Part shown: positions 27,660 to 43,200 of the stretch, piece after piece | How positions within the stretch are numbered: the first letter of the stretch is position 1 | How the letters are laid out: each line of letters starts with the position of its first letter | From: Papio anubis | Taxonomy: Eukaryota; Chordata; Mammalia; Primates; Cercopithecidae | Reading direction: 5' to 3' | Length of the DNA: 64,000 nt | Assembly: GCF_008728515.1 (NCBI RefSeq) | Contig: NC_044986.1 | Coordinates: 109,790,313-109,854,312 of the forward strand | Translations under genes and position numbers: made by a program | The notes under the pieces: generated by a model | Told to the model about the DNA's origin: nothing | Databases searched by the model: none | Seen by the model: the letters and a program-made list of their open reading frames with translations, nothing else

Positions 27660-30020
27660 TTCCAAAAAAAGTGAATTATTAGTTTTCTTATTGTTGAGTT
27701 TTGACAATTTTTTATGTTTTCTGGCTACGAGTTCTTGGTCAGAAATGGGATCTGCAAATATTTTCTCCCCACCTATAAGTTGTCTTTTCATTCTCTTAAC
27801 ACTAAGAAAAAGTTCTAAATTTTAATAAGTTTATATTATAAAAGTTTTTTTCTTTTTTCTTTTTTTTAAATTATACTTTAAGTTCTAGGGTACATGTGCA
27901 CAACGTGCAGGTTTGTTATATATGTATACATGTGATAAAAGTTTTCTTTAATAGATAGTACTTTATGTGCATGTCTAAAAATCTTTTGCTAACTTTAAAG
28001 ATGCAAAGAGTTTCTCTAAATTTTTCTTCTAGAAGTACTACTTTTATGTTCTGTATCTGGTCAATTTTGAGTTAGTTGTGGTATAAAGTATGTGGAGATT
28101 CCTTTGTTTTGCCTGTGAAAATCCAATTTTTCCAGCATCATTTCTTGAAAAAACACTCTTTTATTAAATTATTTTTGTGTCTTTGTCAAAAGTTATTTGA
28201 CTATGTTTGTATGAGTCTATTTCTCTTCTGTCTGTCTGTTCCAGTGACCTATGTGCCTATCTGTTTGCCAATATCATGATGACTTGATAGTAAGTCTATA
28301 TAGCTTTATAGTAATATAAAGTCTTTATAAAGTCTTTTTAGTTATTCTTGAAATTAGGTAATAGAAGACCTCCAACTTCAAAGTCTTTATATTTCCAAAT
28401 TGCTTGACATTCTAGTTTCTTTTCCTTTTCATATAAATTTTGAAATTATGTTATCTATAAAAAATTATTCTGGTGTTTCGATTAAGATTGCATTGACTGT
28501 ATGGATCCATTTGGGAGACTTGACTTCTTAACAATATTTAGAAGTTGACTTCTTAACTTCTATTTTTTGAAAATGTGATACCTCTTTATTTAGGTCTTTG
28601 ATTTCCTTCATTGGTATTTTATAGTTGTCAGCATACAGATTTCACATGTATTTTGTCACATTTATAAGAAATTTTGGTGACAAATGATAATATAAAAAAT
28701 TTCAAATTCAGTGTTTATATTTTTAGGGTATAGAATTGCAGTAAGTATGTAAATATATGTGATCGTTTATCCTGAGAACTTTTAAGAACTTTTATCCTAA
28801 TCACTTTTTAGTTTTAGTTTTTTTGTAGATTATTTTAGATTTTTCTACATAGAAAAATCATGTCATCTGTGAATAAAGACGCTTTTATTTCATTCTTTCC
28901 AGAATCATGTCCTTTTTATGTCCTTTTAATCATGTCTTGTTGCAATGGTTAGGACTTCGAATATGATATTGAATAGGAGCTATAAAAGAGAAGATCTTTT
29001 ACTTGTTCTCATGGTATGGGAAGAACATTCAATTTTTCACCATTAAAATTGATGTTAATTGATGTTTATTCTTACTCTCTCTCTCTCCCCCACTTTAATT
29101 TTTGTAAATGTTTCTTATCAGGCTAAGTAATTTCAATCTTAAGTTACTGAGGTTTTTTTTTTTTTTTTTTTAAACGATGTGGGATTTCATCAAATACTTC
29201 TCCTGTAATTATTGAGATAATCATATAGATTTTCTCTTTCATCTGTTAAAATGATGAATGTATTGATTTTCAAATATTGAGGATTACTTTAATTTAGTTC
29301 CTCTATTTGAGGTATCCTGGATCTTACAGTAAGTATAAGTTTGAGTAAGTTACAGTAAGTATAAGTGTAACCATTCAGGACCAGCCAATAGAAAACTTCC
29401 CTCTGGTCTTTGGAGCTATGTCAGACACAGATCTTTTTGTTTTCCTGATGAAGATAGATTTTTTCCCCCCAGTCGACCTTTTTTACTGAAAGTAAAATCA
29501 CTTTCATGGTATGCAACTTTATGTAGAGTTCTCAAGTTCAGGTACCTGTCAGGAGTTGGCACAAGTGCCATTGCACACTGATGTCTGATTTTATTTTATT
29601 TTCCAGGCATTTTCTCCTATAGCATTATTGGTTTCCAAGATCTTTTATCATTCTGATTTAATAATCTAGGTTTATCTTTTTTAAATCCCTGGGATTTTTT
29701 TCCTTAGATTATTAAAAATGTTACGATGCAATTTAAGTATGTTTCTCAGACGTTGGCATTTTGGTGTTTATCAGTTGGATATCTTTTCAGAAGATTTAAA
29801 TCACTGACTTTTAAGAGTGATTGCCCTGGCCTACTGATTTTATTACTTCATTTAAACTTTTGATCGTAGTTTTCTTTTAAGTGTAACTCTTTAGAACAAC
29901 AGATAACTTTTTTGCTTTTAAGTCTATCCTAAGAATCTCTGTCTTTCAGCAGATCAATGTAATCCATTTATATTACATTTATTATTGATACAGTCAGACT
30001 CTTTCCTTTGGTTTATTTTA
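27660..30020 (-). mobile_element. Old L1M 3'UTR/ORF2, minus strand, degraded
   Basis: 27660-28300 ('gcaaatattttctccccacc', 'tttttccagcatcatttctt') through about 29340 ('cattctttccagaatcatgt') follows L1M ORF2 in reverse. About 29880-30020 again looks like L1M. 29340-29880 is unassigned. A small younger L1 3' end is inserted at 27850-27933. Confidence 0.6.
27850..27933 (-). mobile_element. Very short young L1 3' end, minus strand
   Basis: About 84 bases: a T-rich tail, then 'aaattatactttaagttcta' and 'gggtacatgtgca', the extreme 3' end of a primate L1. Flanked by tataaaagtttt (27838-27849) and gataaaagtttt (27934-27945). A strongly 5'-truncated insertion. Confidence 0.88.
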
Positions 30021-30368
30021 TCAGTGTCTGCCTTGGATATTCTGAAGATCCCAGTCAATTGCCTCTGCCAAGAATGTAACTTCTCTTTTTTCGCTAGAGA
30101 ATTCTTTGGCACGAGAAACCCAAAGCGTCCAGGTAGCTATTACAGCTGAAAGCTCAATGAGATTCTTGCTGTGACTCCTATAGGAAGTATTGGCCTCTTT
30201 TTGGGAACCAGGACTTCTAAACCTGCAGAGGCCAGAGTTGTAATGGACAAGAAGCCCAAATTCATAAGTGGGGTACTGGAAGTAATGATAAGCAGGACCA
30301 CTCCTTTCACCCTTTGCTTCTGTGTTTTCTACCTGTTGGAGACCTGGAATCACTCGTTAATCACTGAT
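30021..30368. other. Possible ERVL/MaLR internal remnant
   Basis: The sequence around 'ggcacgagaaacccaaagcg' and 'accactcctttcaccctttg' reminds me of ERVL-related internal sequence. Orientation is unsure. A 110-codon minus-strand frame (30021-30353) is open but shows no motif I can name. Confidence 0.3.
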
Positions 30369-30738
30369 TGATATGGTTTGGCTGTGCCCCACCCAAAATC
30401 ATCTTGAACTGTGAGCCCCACAATCCTCATAATCCCCACGTCAAGGGTGGGACCAGGTGAAGGAAATTAGATCATGGGGATGCTTTCCCCCATGCTGTTC
30501 TCCTGATAGTGAGTCTCATGAGATCTGATGGTTTTATAAGCATCTGGCGTTTCCCCTGCTTGCTCCCACTCTGTCGTGCTGCCCTGTGAAGAAGGTTCTC
30601 CTTTCCCTCCTGCCATGATTGTAAGTTTCCTGAGGCATCCCCAGCAATGCATAACTGTGAGTCAGCTAAACCTCTTTCCTTTATAAATTATCCAGTCTCG
30701 GGTATTTCTTCATAGTAGTATGAGAACAGACTAATATA
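30369..30738 (+). mobile_element. THE1-type MaLR LTR, plus strand
   Basis: Begins tgatatggtttggctgtgcc and contains 'agatctgatggttttataag', 'cctgccatgattgtaag' and 'aacctctttcctttataaat'. Ends near 'cagactaatata'. About 370 bases, normal for the family. No clean 5-base target duplication is visible. Confidence 0.9.
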
Positions 30739-31591
30739 TAGGGTATATGTTCCACCCTAGAGAATGGTGCTTCCCTTGGTAGAATATTATCTCTGAGTTG
30801 ATACCTTAGCTATGTTCTCAAGAGACCATTTCATTGCTCTCTTAAGACAATAGCTTCTGGGTGATGTGGAACATGATGTTACCAGGGGATTTGTGGTCAG
30901 GTACAGACTTATGCACCTCCTTTGTGTAAAGTGGGTCACTTAGTCTAGTGCAAAGACTTGTGGGGGCCTGTGCTGCTGGGCTCATGGATAGCTTCCATCT
31001 CTGCCACCAGGTAACTCAGTTCACATGCTCACTTTGCCAGCATCAGCATGGCCAAGGGCAGATGCTAGCTGACATTCACTGGCCACATTATTTTTTGTAC
31101 TTGGCTTCTTCATGCACCTTACATGGTAGATGCTTTCTGGCAGGCGATACCATGCAGTCAAAGATCTTTACAATTCATGTCCACTTCTGCAGGCCTATCC
31201 ACAGACCTCTTCCCAGACCTCCTTCTCTCTAATCTAATCTTTTTCCTTCCAGACTCTAGACCATCTGGCCACCTCATTTGCCACTGCCTATAAATCTGTA
31301 TATATCCTTATCTCAGGTTTTGCTCACTAAATGAATGATCAGACTCACTGCTTGAGGTTTTGCCCATTGGGAGGACTTCCTGGACTACAGTGTTTCTTTC
31401 TAAGCCAACCCTGAGTAGGCCAGCAGAGAAGGTGCTGTCCATTGTTGATTTGCACCCATATACTGAGCCAACCCATTAGCTTTCTTTCCTCCTCCTTCCT
31501 GTCAGTTACTCATAAAAGTTCCCCTAATTGCACTAGGCTGCTGGTAAGTTACACGCAGCCCATAACTTGCTGTAATGGGATGTCTCCTCAC
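30739..31591. other. Possible ERVL-like internal remnant, otherwise unassigned
   Basis: Blocks such as 'cacctcctttgtgtaaagtg' and 'ccaccaggtaactcagttca' look like old ERVL-related interior. This is memory-based and weak. The open frames of 94 and 120 codons here are unsupported as genes. Confidence 0.3.
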
Positions 31592-31682
31592 CAGAATATA
31601 AGCTCCAATAAGAGGGATTTGTTTGGTTCACTGATGTACCCCAATTATTATGCAGCACCTGGCTCAATAAATATTGGTGAAA
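31592..31682 (+). mobile_element. L2-like 3' end, plus strand
   Basis: 'agaatataagctccaataag', 'gtttggttcactgatgtacc' and 'cctggctcaataaatattgg' follow the L2 3'-end order. Short and decayed. Confidence 0.6.
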
Positions 31683-32257
31683 AGGATGAGTGTTCTGAAT
31701 GGAATGTTTTGTTCCCTTTTACTCCTCAGGAGCTTCCACTACCTGCTTCTAACCTGGAAACAACTTACCACTTAGTATTTCTATTTCCTTTGATGTTCAC
31801 ATAGATTTTTTTATCTGGAGTTCCACCTGTGTCTTTTGGTTTTCTCTCATTATACTTTATTCTTGGTATTTGGAAGGGGAGTGCACATAGCAGAAAATTA
31901 CTTCACAATTTTTATCAGAAGTTACTTTATTTTATAACTTCTTTGGGGTGTTTTTTATTTGTTATTTTTCATCCTTTGAGTGGTTATTGTATGATATATT
32001 GGGATTTATGTCACCTTTTCCATGACTATTTAAATATACTCATTGTTTTGTTCTTTTCATCCTTTTCTGCTGACTTTTGGAAGGAATGCTAACACTTGTC
32101 TAATTCACAGCTGTTTCAGTAGTATTCAGTTTTTGCTGTTTCATGACTTTGTTTGATCCTTTTAAATACAGAAATGGTGTATTTATGTCCTCCTGTCTTT
32201 ACTGATTTTAGTTTGTTCATTTATGATTGTCTGCACTAGTTTCCTATTATTTTCATT
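31683..32257. other. Unique-looking AT-rich sequence
   Basis: No repeat or exon recognised. An 87-codon plus-strand frame at 31829-32092 encodes a Phe/Leu-rich string typical of AT-rich noise. Confidence 0.4.
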
Positions 32258-32477
32258 GTGTAATTAATATGTGCCACACATATTTTCCCAGTGCATAAAT
32301 GAATTATATTATTTAAAATGCACAATAATCTTATTTGGTAAATATTAACAACCCATTTTACAAGTTGAAAAATTGAGACAGGATAGTTTTAGTGATTTAC
32401 TGACAATCATAAGTAGCACAGCTGAGCTCCAAACTTGTTAAAGCACACAGAGTCTTAACCACTACTCTATATTGCCT
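32258..32477 (-). mobile_element. MIR SINE, minus strand
   Basis: Reverse-complement MIR order is clear: 'taatatgtgccacacatatt', 'acaacccattttacaag', 'agcacagctgagctccaaac' and finally 'taaccactactctatattgc'. Confidence 0.85.
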
Positions 32478-35203
32478 GGAAATATGTAGTAACTTCTTTT
32501 GATCTTCTTGAGAAAATAGATTAGAAAATGTCTCAATTGTTCTGTTTCCTGCAGTAAGGATTTGGTAGAAGACTTTCGTGTTGATTCCTCTGTATGCTCC
32601 CTTGTCTTTGGACTTCAATACCTTTTCACATATCTATGACTGCCCCCTGCTCCAAAGATATATCCATGGTTAGTGTTGCAAGCCAGTTTGGTTTTCCTCT
32701 CAGCTATTGTGACCCCTGGTCAAATACTCCAGACCTTGTAGACTGGGGGAAAAGGAATCTGTGTGTTTATTCTGGTCTTGTGTCATAGTTCAGACATCCA
32801 GCAACTTGTGGAGAAAAGTGGGAAATAAGAATGGAAGAGATGCAACCAAGAGGTCCCTTTCTGTGCTCAAGGGTCTCTTTTCCACGTTTGGCATGACAGC
32901 TGTAGTCTTTACCCAGCCCACTAACTGTCCAATAGGAGCTCCTATTGCAAATGAAAATTGAGTAAGCATCACTTCGGGTTTCCAGTTAGATGTGTGCTGT
33001 GCTGCCTGGCATAGCTCCCAGGCCTGATGAGACTGAGAGGAAGTTCCCAATTGACCCATAGCCTACACTTATTTAAGATTTTGCCTGTCTAGGGAAGGCT
33101 AGTGGAGTTTCACCATAGAGCCTCTGAGGCAAATCCTGACTTTTCATGCAGGCAGGACATGATCAGGATAGTCCTAATCTTTGATTCAGTTTCGTTTGCA
33201 GAAATCTCCAAAAGTTTCTGGTATGAATCTAGAGTATCTACTATCCAGCAAATAATATTGTTTAGACCTCTTTTTTAAAAATTCCACTTTAATAAGAATC
33301 AAGAAAAGTTGTCTAGAAGAGTCAGATACATTTACTCAAATTCGCTCTTTTACTCAGAATTCTAAGTTACCATTAGGTGAAAATTACACCATAACTTTTG
33401 AAATTTTCCAGATGCAGTGTTCTCAAGTTTCCAGTTAAGAGTTGCATCCATGTGATGAGACAGGACTTTGAGTTTTGGCAAGGCCCTTGCAAAAACTGTT
33501 CATACAAACCCTGTAAATTCAACAGAAGGCATGATTCGGAGGGTTTACTCCTGGCAGATACGGGGTCTTAGCAGAAGCACAGAAGGAAGAAGCTAGCTTC
33601 AATTGTCTGAAACTGGCTCTGTTGGAAAGGCTGTGCCGAGATGAGCAATCTATTTAGAATGACTGCTGCTCATCTCTCTAACAAGATAATCATCCGACAG
33701 CAACATGGAAAAGCAGATGTAGCATTTTAAGGGATATCCTGCTTTTTGATCTCCACATGCTTTCAAACTCTGATATTATTTCCAATGAACCCTAAAGTCA
33801 AAGGAATAATCACCTTGCAATTCTTGCACAATGGGAAGCCCTGAAGGAAGCTGAACATCTGACTGATTCTAAAGGAGAATCCTGAAAGCAAAGCATCCTA
33901 TAAATTGGAATTTTTGCTTCCTCTGTTGTCTTCCATAGGGTCTCTTGCCGCTTTGCTAAATATCAAAGATATTTATGCTTAAACAAATGTTGTCTCCCTC
34001 TCACTGCATTCCCTCCTTCTGGCAGAGAAGTCATCATGCTGAATCGGTGGCTCTTTCCCATGGCAACAGACTGTGATGTCAGAAATGTGGTGCCAAGCAA
34101 TTAGATTTTGTAGGTGCCACAGTTGGAAACATGAAACTCCAAGGATGATGATGAGACAGAGGAGTTGTTGTAAAAGAAAAAACTCAGAAAGGACTGAGTG
34201 TCTAATGTGTTCTCTCAAAGGCCTGTTGCTGAAGGAGAGTGGCAGCAAATGAAGTCAGGGGAGGGGAAGAAGGATGCAGTGTTCAAGACAAGATTTCAAA
34301 AGAGAAGCAAGTTGATGAAGGAGAGTTGCAAAAGGCCACGTCCAGATGGCTGGCACTCTGCCACGTGCCGTGGCTTTGATGCTTTACAGGTGTTCTCTAA
34401 GGCTTCGAAGGGGGAAACTCCAGGGACCTGCTGTCTGTCATTGAAACAGCCAGAGGACTCAGGACCCAGAGAAAGAGCAAACTCCCTCTCCTTTCATTCC
34501 TTTCCTCTCTTGTAAAGCAGGAACGTGGGAACTTTCGCAGTTTTGCTGTTTTCAAGAAAACAGCACCTTGACAACATGACCTTTGAGACCTGAAAGCTGA
34601 GGGAGCTCTAGGGAGAAGGATGATCTGAGATGTGCAGCAAAAACCTTCCAAGAGAAGGCGATGGGTGAGGACTCTTCACGTTGCCAATATGAACAGTCTG
34701 GGAATATTGTGCAACGGACTTTTGAAAAAGCTGAGTCTGTTTTTTGGAGGTTCTTTGTCAAATACACAAGAGAATGAAACCCATACCTGTGAAAAATCAT
34801 AGATGAAGTTTTAAAATACACATTTCAGTGATACAGTATGGATAAATTTGGAGTGCATATGGCTTCTTATGTAAAAGAAAATTTCTTCTCCTTTTAGTAA
34901 CACATTGTCGGCTGCCTGTGCTTTGCACCTTCTGCCATAAGCTCCTTAAAACAAGCTGCTGCAATTCAAGAACTAGCCCTAGTAATTAAGATCAAATGAG
35001 CCAGATGAAGAAAATGAGCTGGGTGAAACACATGCCAGTGGAACCCAGCCTTTTCATATTTAAAAAGAGAGCCAGAAAAGAGAGAAAAACATCTATTTGT
35101 CGATGGACTGTGTGGAGGATTTAGATGCAATCTCTACTCAGGATTATTGTTAACATGTATGCATATATTTTAAATGATTCTGGGTTGATTGATTAGCTCT
35201 TGT
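32478..35203. other. 2.7-kb repeat-poor block
   Basis: The longest stretch without a recognisable transposon. Open frames of up to 105 codons (34198-34515) occur on both strands, with no domain or splice signal pattern. 33640-34200 and 34860-35130 have balanced composition, with motifs such as 'gcaattagatttt' and 'tgtgatgtcagaaatg'. This could be regulatory or simply unique DNA. Confidence 0.4.
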
Positions 35204-35220
35204 GAAATACAGTGGATGTG

Positions 35221-35607
<387 letters not shown>

Positions 35608-35709
35608 CTAAATGCAATTTATTTCAGAAAAAAAAATACAACATGGAGCAAATTCTAAGTTTTTTGGAGGTTAAAAATTTTGGAGATTAACCTTAAAAGA
35701 CTTTGGAGA

Positions 35710-35815
35710 TACTCAGCCTTTTACCTTCATGTTATAAACCGAGAAGATGAGATTCAGAGTGAGAGGATACCTTCCCTTTGGCCACTGAGATAGAGACAGA
35801 GCTCAGATTAGGACG
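35710..35815 (-). mobile_element. MIR-like fragment, minus strand
   Basis: 'accgagaagatgagattcag' then 'gagacagagctcagattagg' follow the middle of reverse-complement MIR. Short and uncertain. Confidence 0.45.
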
Positions 35816-35837
35816 TGGGGTATTGACTCACTATTTC

Positions 35838-36028
35838 AGCAGTTTTCTAACTTGTGTGTGTATCAGAAACCACTGGAGGGCTTGTTAAAATACACATCAC
35901 TGGGAGAAACTTCAGAGTTTTTCATTCAGCAGGTCTATGTCAGTCAGAGTGTATACATTTCCTTTCCAAACAAGTTTCTAGCTGAAGCTGATGCAACTTC
36001 TCTATAGTCCACTCTTGAGGAACCACTG
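35838..36028. mobile_element. MER5A-like hAT MITE
   Basis: About 190 bases with degenerate terminal inverted repeats: cagcagttttctaa at the left, ttgaggaaccactg at the right. It has the 'ggagggcttgttaaaataca' block expected of MER5A. Non-autonomous, no coding capacity. Confidence 0.7.
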
Positions 36029-36049
36029 GTTTTGTTCTTCTTTTCTTTA

Positions 36050-36200
36050 CATTGGGATTTCTTAAAGTGTAGAAGAACCTATATCGGAATCACCAGGAGA
36101 GGTAGTTATTATAAATATAGATCATATCGTGCATCTTAGAGTTACTGAATCTGAATCTCTGGAGGTAAGATGCTGGTGTCTCCATTTTACGCAGTTACTG
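36050..36200. mobile_element. Second MER5-like hAT MITE (uncertain)
   Basis: 'ggaatcaccaggagagg' and 'agttactgaatctgaatctc' resemble the MER5/Charlie-type interior. The ends are not clear. Confidence 0.4.
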
Positions 36201-36551
36201 CTGGTAAATTTCTATATATGCCAAAATTTAAAAATCATAACACCTAACCACACTGCTGCACTTCAGAAAGTCAAAGACCAAACTTTCCAGTGAGGTGATG
36301 AAATTCACAGAGTTGCCGAACTTGTACTCCATCCTCTGAAAACTCCAAGTACATAGCCAAAGGGATGAAGAAGAATTAAAAAGCTGCATCCAAGGTGGAA
36401 AAATGAGAAGGGTGTCATACCTGTGCCAAACACTTCGAGGATTTTTGGTGAGATATTGTAAAAATGAGACTCCATTGAGCAAGATGTTAAAGAGACATCT
36501 TAGCATCTAGAAAAAACACTACACTGGTAGGGTAAGTCAGGATTTAAAAAA
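36201..36551. other. Unassigned sequence
   Basis: No repeat recognised. A 92-codon minus-strand frame (36228-36506) has no identifiable domain. Confidence 0.35.
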
Positions 36552-36570
36552 AAATATATATATATATATC

Positions 36571-36610
<40 letters not shown>
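36552..36610. repeat. Compound (TA)n-(TC)n microsatellite
   Basis: TA units at about 36555-36569 followed by CT units at about 36574-36609, directly abutting an Alu 5' end. Confidence 0.97.
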
Positions 36611-38217
<1,607 letters not shown>

Positions 38218-38563
38218 AAAACAGTATGGAGTTTCTTCAAAAACTTAAAAATAGAATTACCATATGATTCAGCAGCCCCATTTCTGGGTGTATATCCAAA
38301 GGAGTTGAAATCAGTATATCAAAGAGATATCTGCACTCCCATGTTCATTTCAGTGTCATTCAGAATAGCCAAGATATAGAAGCAACCTAAGTGTTCATCA
38401 ACAAATGAATGAATAAAGAAAATGTGATAGATATACACAAAAGAATATTACACAGCCAGGAAAAAGAGAATTCTGTCATTACAACAACGTGAATTCGGCC
38501 TGCGGGACATTATGTTAAGTGAAATAAGTCAGACATAGAAAGGCAAATACCACATCATCTCAC

Positions 38564-38962
38564 TGTGTTGGCCCATTTTGCATTGCTATCAAGGAACACT
38601 TGAGGCTGAGTAATTTATAAAGAAAAGAGGTTTATTTGGCTTGCAGTTCTGCATGCTATACAAGAAGCATGGTGCTAGCATCTGCTTCTGGTGAGGCCTC
38701 AGGAAGTTTCCATTCATGGTGGAAGGTGAAGGGTGAGCAGGCACATCACTCGATGAGAGGGGGAGCAACAGTGAGAGGAGGGAGGTGCCAGTCTCTTTAA
38801 CAACCAGATTCAGTATGAGCTCATTATCACAGGGAAGGCACCAAGCCTTTCAGGATGGATCCGCCCCCACGGCCCAAACACCCCCCATCAGGCTCTGCCT
38901 CCAACACTAGGGATCATATTTCAACATGAGGTTTGGAGGGGACAAGCATCCAAACTATATCA
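38564..38962 (-). mobile_element. MST-type MaLR solo LTR, minus strand
   Basis: 399 bases beginning tgtgttggcccattttgcat and ending 'catccaaactatatca'. An exact 5-base target duplication ctcac lies at 38559-38563 and 38963-38967. Removing it restores the L1 sequence atctcacttatatg. Confidence 0.93.
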
Positions 38963-39240
38963 CTCACTTATATGTGGAGTCTAGGAAAATCAATCTCATG
39001 GAAACAGAGTCGAATGGTGGTTACCTGAGGTTTGAGAGGAGGAAAAGGGAGATACTGATCAAAGAGTGCCATGTTTTGGTTAGGCAAGAGGAATTAGTTT
39101 TGGTGATCTATTGCACAGCATGCTGACTATAATGAATAACAACATCTTGTATATTTCAGAATTGCTAAGAGAGTAGATTTAAATGTTTTCAGTGTAAAAA
39201 TATAAGTAGGTGAGTTGATGGATATGTTAGTTTATTTTTA

Positions 39241-39570
<330 letters not shown>

Positions 39571-39655
39571 TAATCTTTCTATAATATGTATATCTATATC
39601 TCGAAACATCACATTATACCCTATAAATATTTACAATTATTGTTTTTCAATTAGA

Positions 39656-41158
<1,503 letters not shown>

Positions 41159-41457
41159 GGCTGGGTGCGGGGGCTTATGTCTGTACTCCCAGCACTTTGG
41201 GAGCCTGAGGACAGAGGATCACTTGAAGCTAGGGGTTTAAAACTAACCTGGGCAGCATAGTGAGTCTCTGTCTCTACAAAAAATGTTTAAAATCTGTTGG
41301 CCATGCTGGCATGTGCTTGTAGCCCCAGCTACTTGGGAGCCTGAGGTGGGAGGATTGCTTGAGCCCAGGAGTTCAAAGTTAGAGTTAGCTGTGATTATGC
41401 CACTGAACTCCAACCTGTGTGACAGAGTAAGGCCCCAACACTAAAAAAAAAAAAAAA
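41159..41457 (+). mobile_element. Alu (J-like), plus strand
   Basis: A strongly diverged full dimer, from ggctgggtgcgggggcttat to an A-run at 41443-41457, with no visible target duplication. Confidence 0.92.
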
Positions 41458-42085
41458 GTATAGGATGGTAGGTATTAAACAGGGCCATTGAATGAAACAG
41501 CTTTCAAAATGAAAATGAGATACATTTTTAGAATTGGTGAATTGAAATTGAAATATATATTTGAGGACATTGCACAAAATGCAGTTCTGAAAGCTGATGA
41601 AGAGACATGAAGGATAGAGTGAAAAGTTCCAACATAAGTTCTGTCTGACCTTTAAAACAGAATAGAGCTGGTGGGGAATAGACTGAGAATTTGTAGAGTG
41701 ACATAAAACTTTCTTTTAAAGAGTATAATAAGAATAATTCCACATCTAGACTCATCATAGTAAAGCTGCAGCTCACCAAAGGCAGACAGAAAAGTTAAAA
41801 ATCATCATCATAAATTATAACAAATTAAAAAAGACACAGTAAATAGAAAATGAAATAAATTTAACTATACTAGTAATCACAATAAAGGTGAACAAATGTA
41901 TTTACTAAAAGAGATTTAAATGTATCCCTTTAAACAGCATATATATATTTATATATATATATACATTTTAAGAAGTTTAAAAAGTAAAGGGATAAAAAGA
42001 GATGGGAAAAATACTAGCAAACACAGAATGTAATAAAGCTGTATAGGGATATTAAAATCACCCAGTATATAAGGCCAAGCAAACA
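41458..42085 (+). mobile_element. Old L1M ORF1-region fragment, plus strand
   Basis: 'ctcatcatagtaaagctgca' followed by 'gggataaaaagagatgggaa' fits the end of L1M ORF1 in sense. An AT dinucleotide run lies at about 41940-41964. Frames are broken. Confidence 0.5.
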
Positions 42086-43200
42086 AATTAACAGCAACAA
42101 AACAATAGGGAAAGGATTCCCTATTTAATAAATGGTGCTGGGAGAACTGGCTAGCCATACACAGAAAATTGAAACTGGACCCCTTCTTTACACCTTATAC
42201 AAAAATTAACTCAAAATGGATTAAAGACTTAAATGTAAAACCCCAATCTATAAAAACCCTAGTAGAAAATCTAGGCAATACCATTCAGGACATAGGCATG
42301 GGCAAAGATTTCATGACAAAGACACCAAAAGCAATTGCCACAAAAGCAAAAATTGACAAATAGGATCTAATTAAAGAGCTTCTGGACCACAGAAGAAACT
42401 ATCATCAGAGCAAACAGACAACCCCATTAAAAAGTGGGCAAAGGATATGAACAGACACTTCTCAAAAGAAGGCATTTATCTGGTCAACACACATGAAAAG
42501 CTCAACATCACTGATAGAGAAACGCAAATCAAAACCACAATGAGATACCATCTCACACCAGTCAGAATGGTGATTAGAATGCTTTTACACTGTTGGTAGG
42601 AATGTAAATTAGTTCAACCATTGTGGAAGACAGTGTGGCGATTCTTCAGAGGCCTAGAAGCAGAAATAGCATTTGACCCAGCAATCCCATTACTGGATAT
42701 CTACCCAAAGACATATAAATTATTCTATTATAAAGATACATGCATGCATATGTTCATTGCAGCACTCTTCACAATAGCGAAGACATGGAATCAACCCAAA
42801 TGCCCATCAATGATAGACTGGATAATGTGTTACCTGTGTGGCATGGAATACTATGCAGCCATAAAAAGGAATGAGATAATGTCCTTTGCAGGGACGTGGG
42901 TGGAGCTGGAAGTCATTATCCTCGGCAAACTAATGCAGGAACAGAAAACCAAACACCACGTCTTCACTCATAAGTAGAAACTGAACAATGAGAACACATG
43001 GACACAAGGAAGGGAACAACACACACTGGGGCCTGTTGGTTGGGGATAGGGGGAGGAAGAGCAGTAGGATAAATAGCTAATGTATGCGGGACTTAATAGC
43101 TAAGTGATGGGTTAATGGGTACAGCAAACCACCATGGCACATGTTTCCCTAGGTAACAACCTGCACATCCTGCACATGTACCCTGAAACTTAATTTTTTT
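42086..43200 (+). mobile_element. 5'-truncated primate L1 (L1P-type), plus strand, internally deleted
   Basis: ORF2 C-terminal region from 'aaaggattccctatttaata' to the 3'UTR end near 43200. Sequence is missing at about 42411 (after acagacaacc) and about 42573, relative to the usual L1 order. Remaining frames (42169-42363, 42621-42977) are ORF2 fragments, not genes. Confidence 0.88.

Noticed and set aside
30021..30353. 110-codon minus-strand frame as a possible viral gag/pol relic
   Set aside because: No catalytic or structural motif visible. Kept only as a weak ERV-like remnant.
31442..31804. 120-codon plus-strand frame
   Set aside because: Overlaps an L2-like 3' end and old ERV-like sequence. 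No domain, promoter or splice evidence.
34198..34515. 105-codon plus-strand frame in the repeat-poor block
   Set aside because: No recognisable domain or codon signature. A frame of this length is expected by chance in a window this size.
42621..42977. 118-codon frame resembling part of a reverse-transcriptase polyprotein
   Set aside because: Surviving C-terminal ORF2 fragment of a 5'-truncated L1, not a gene.
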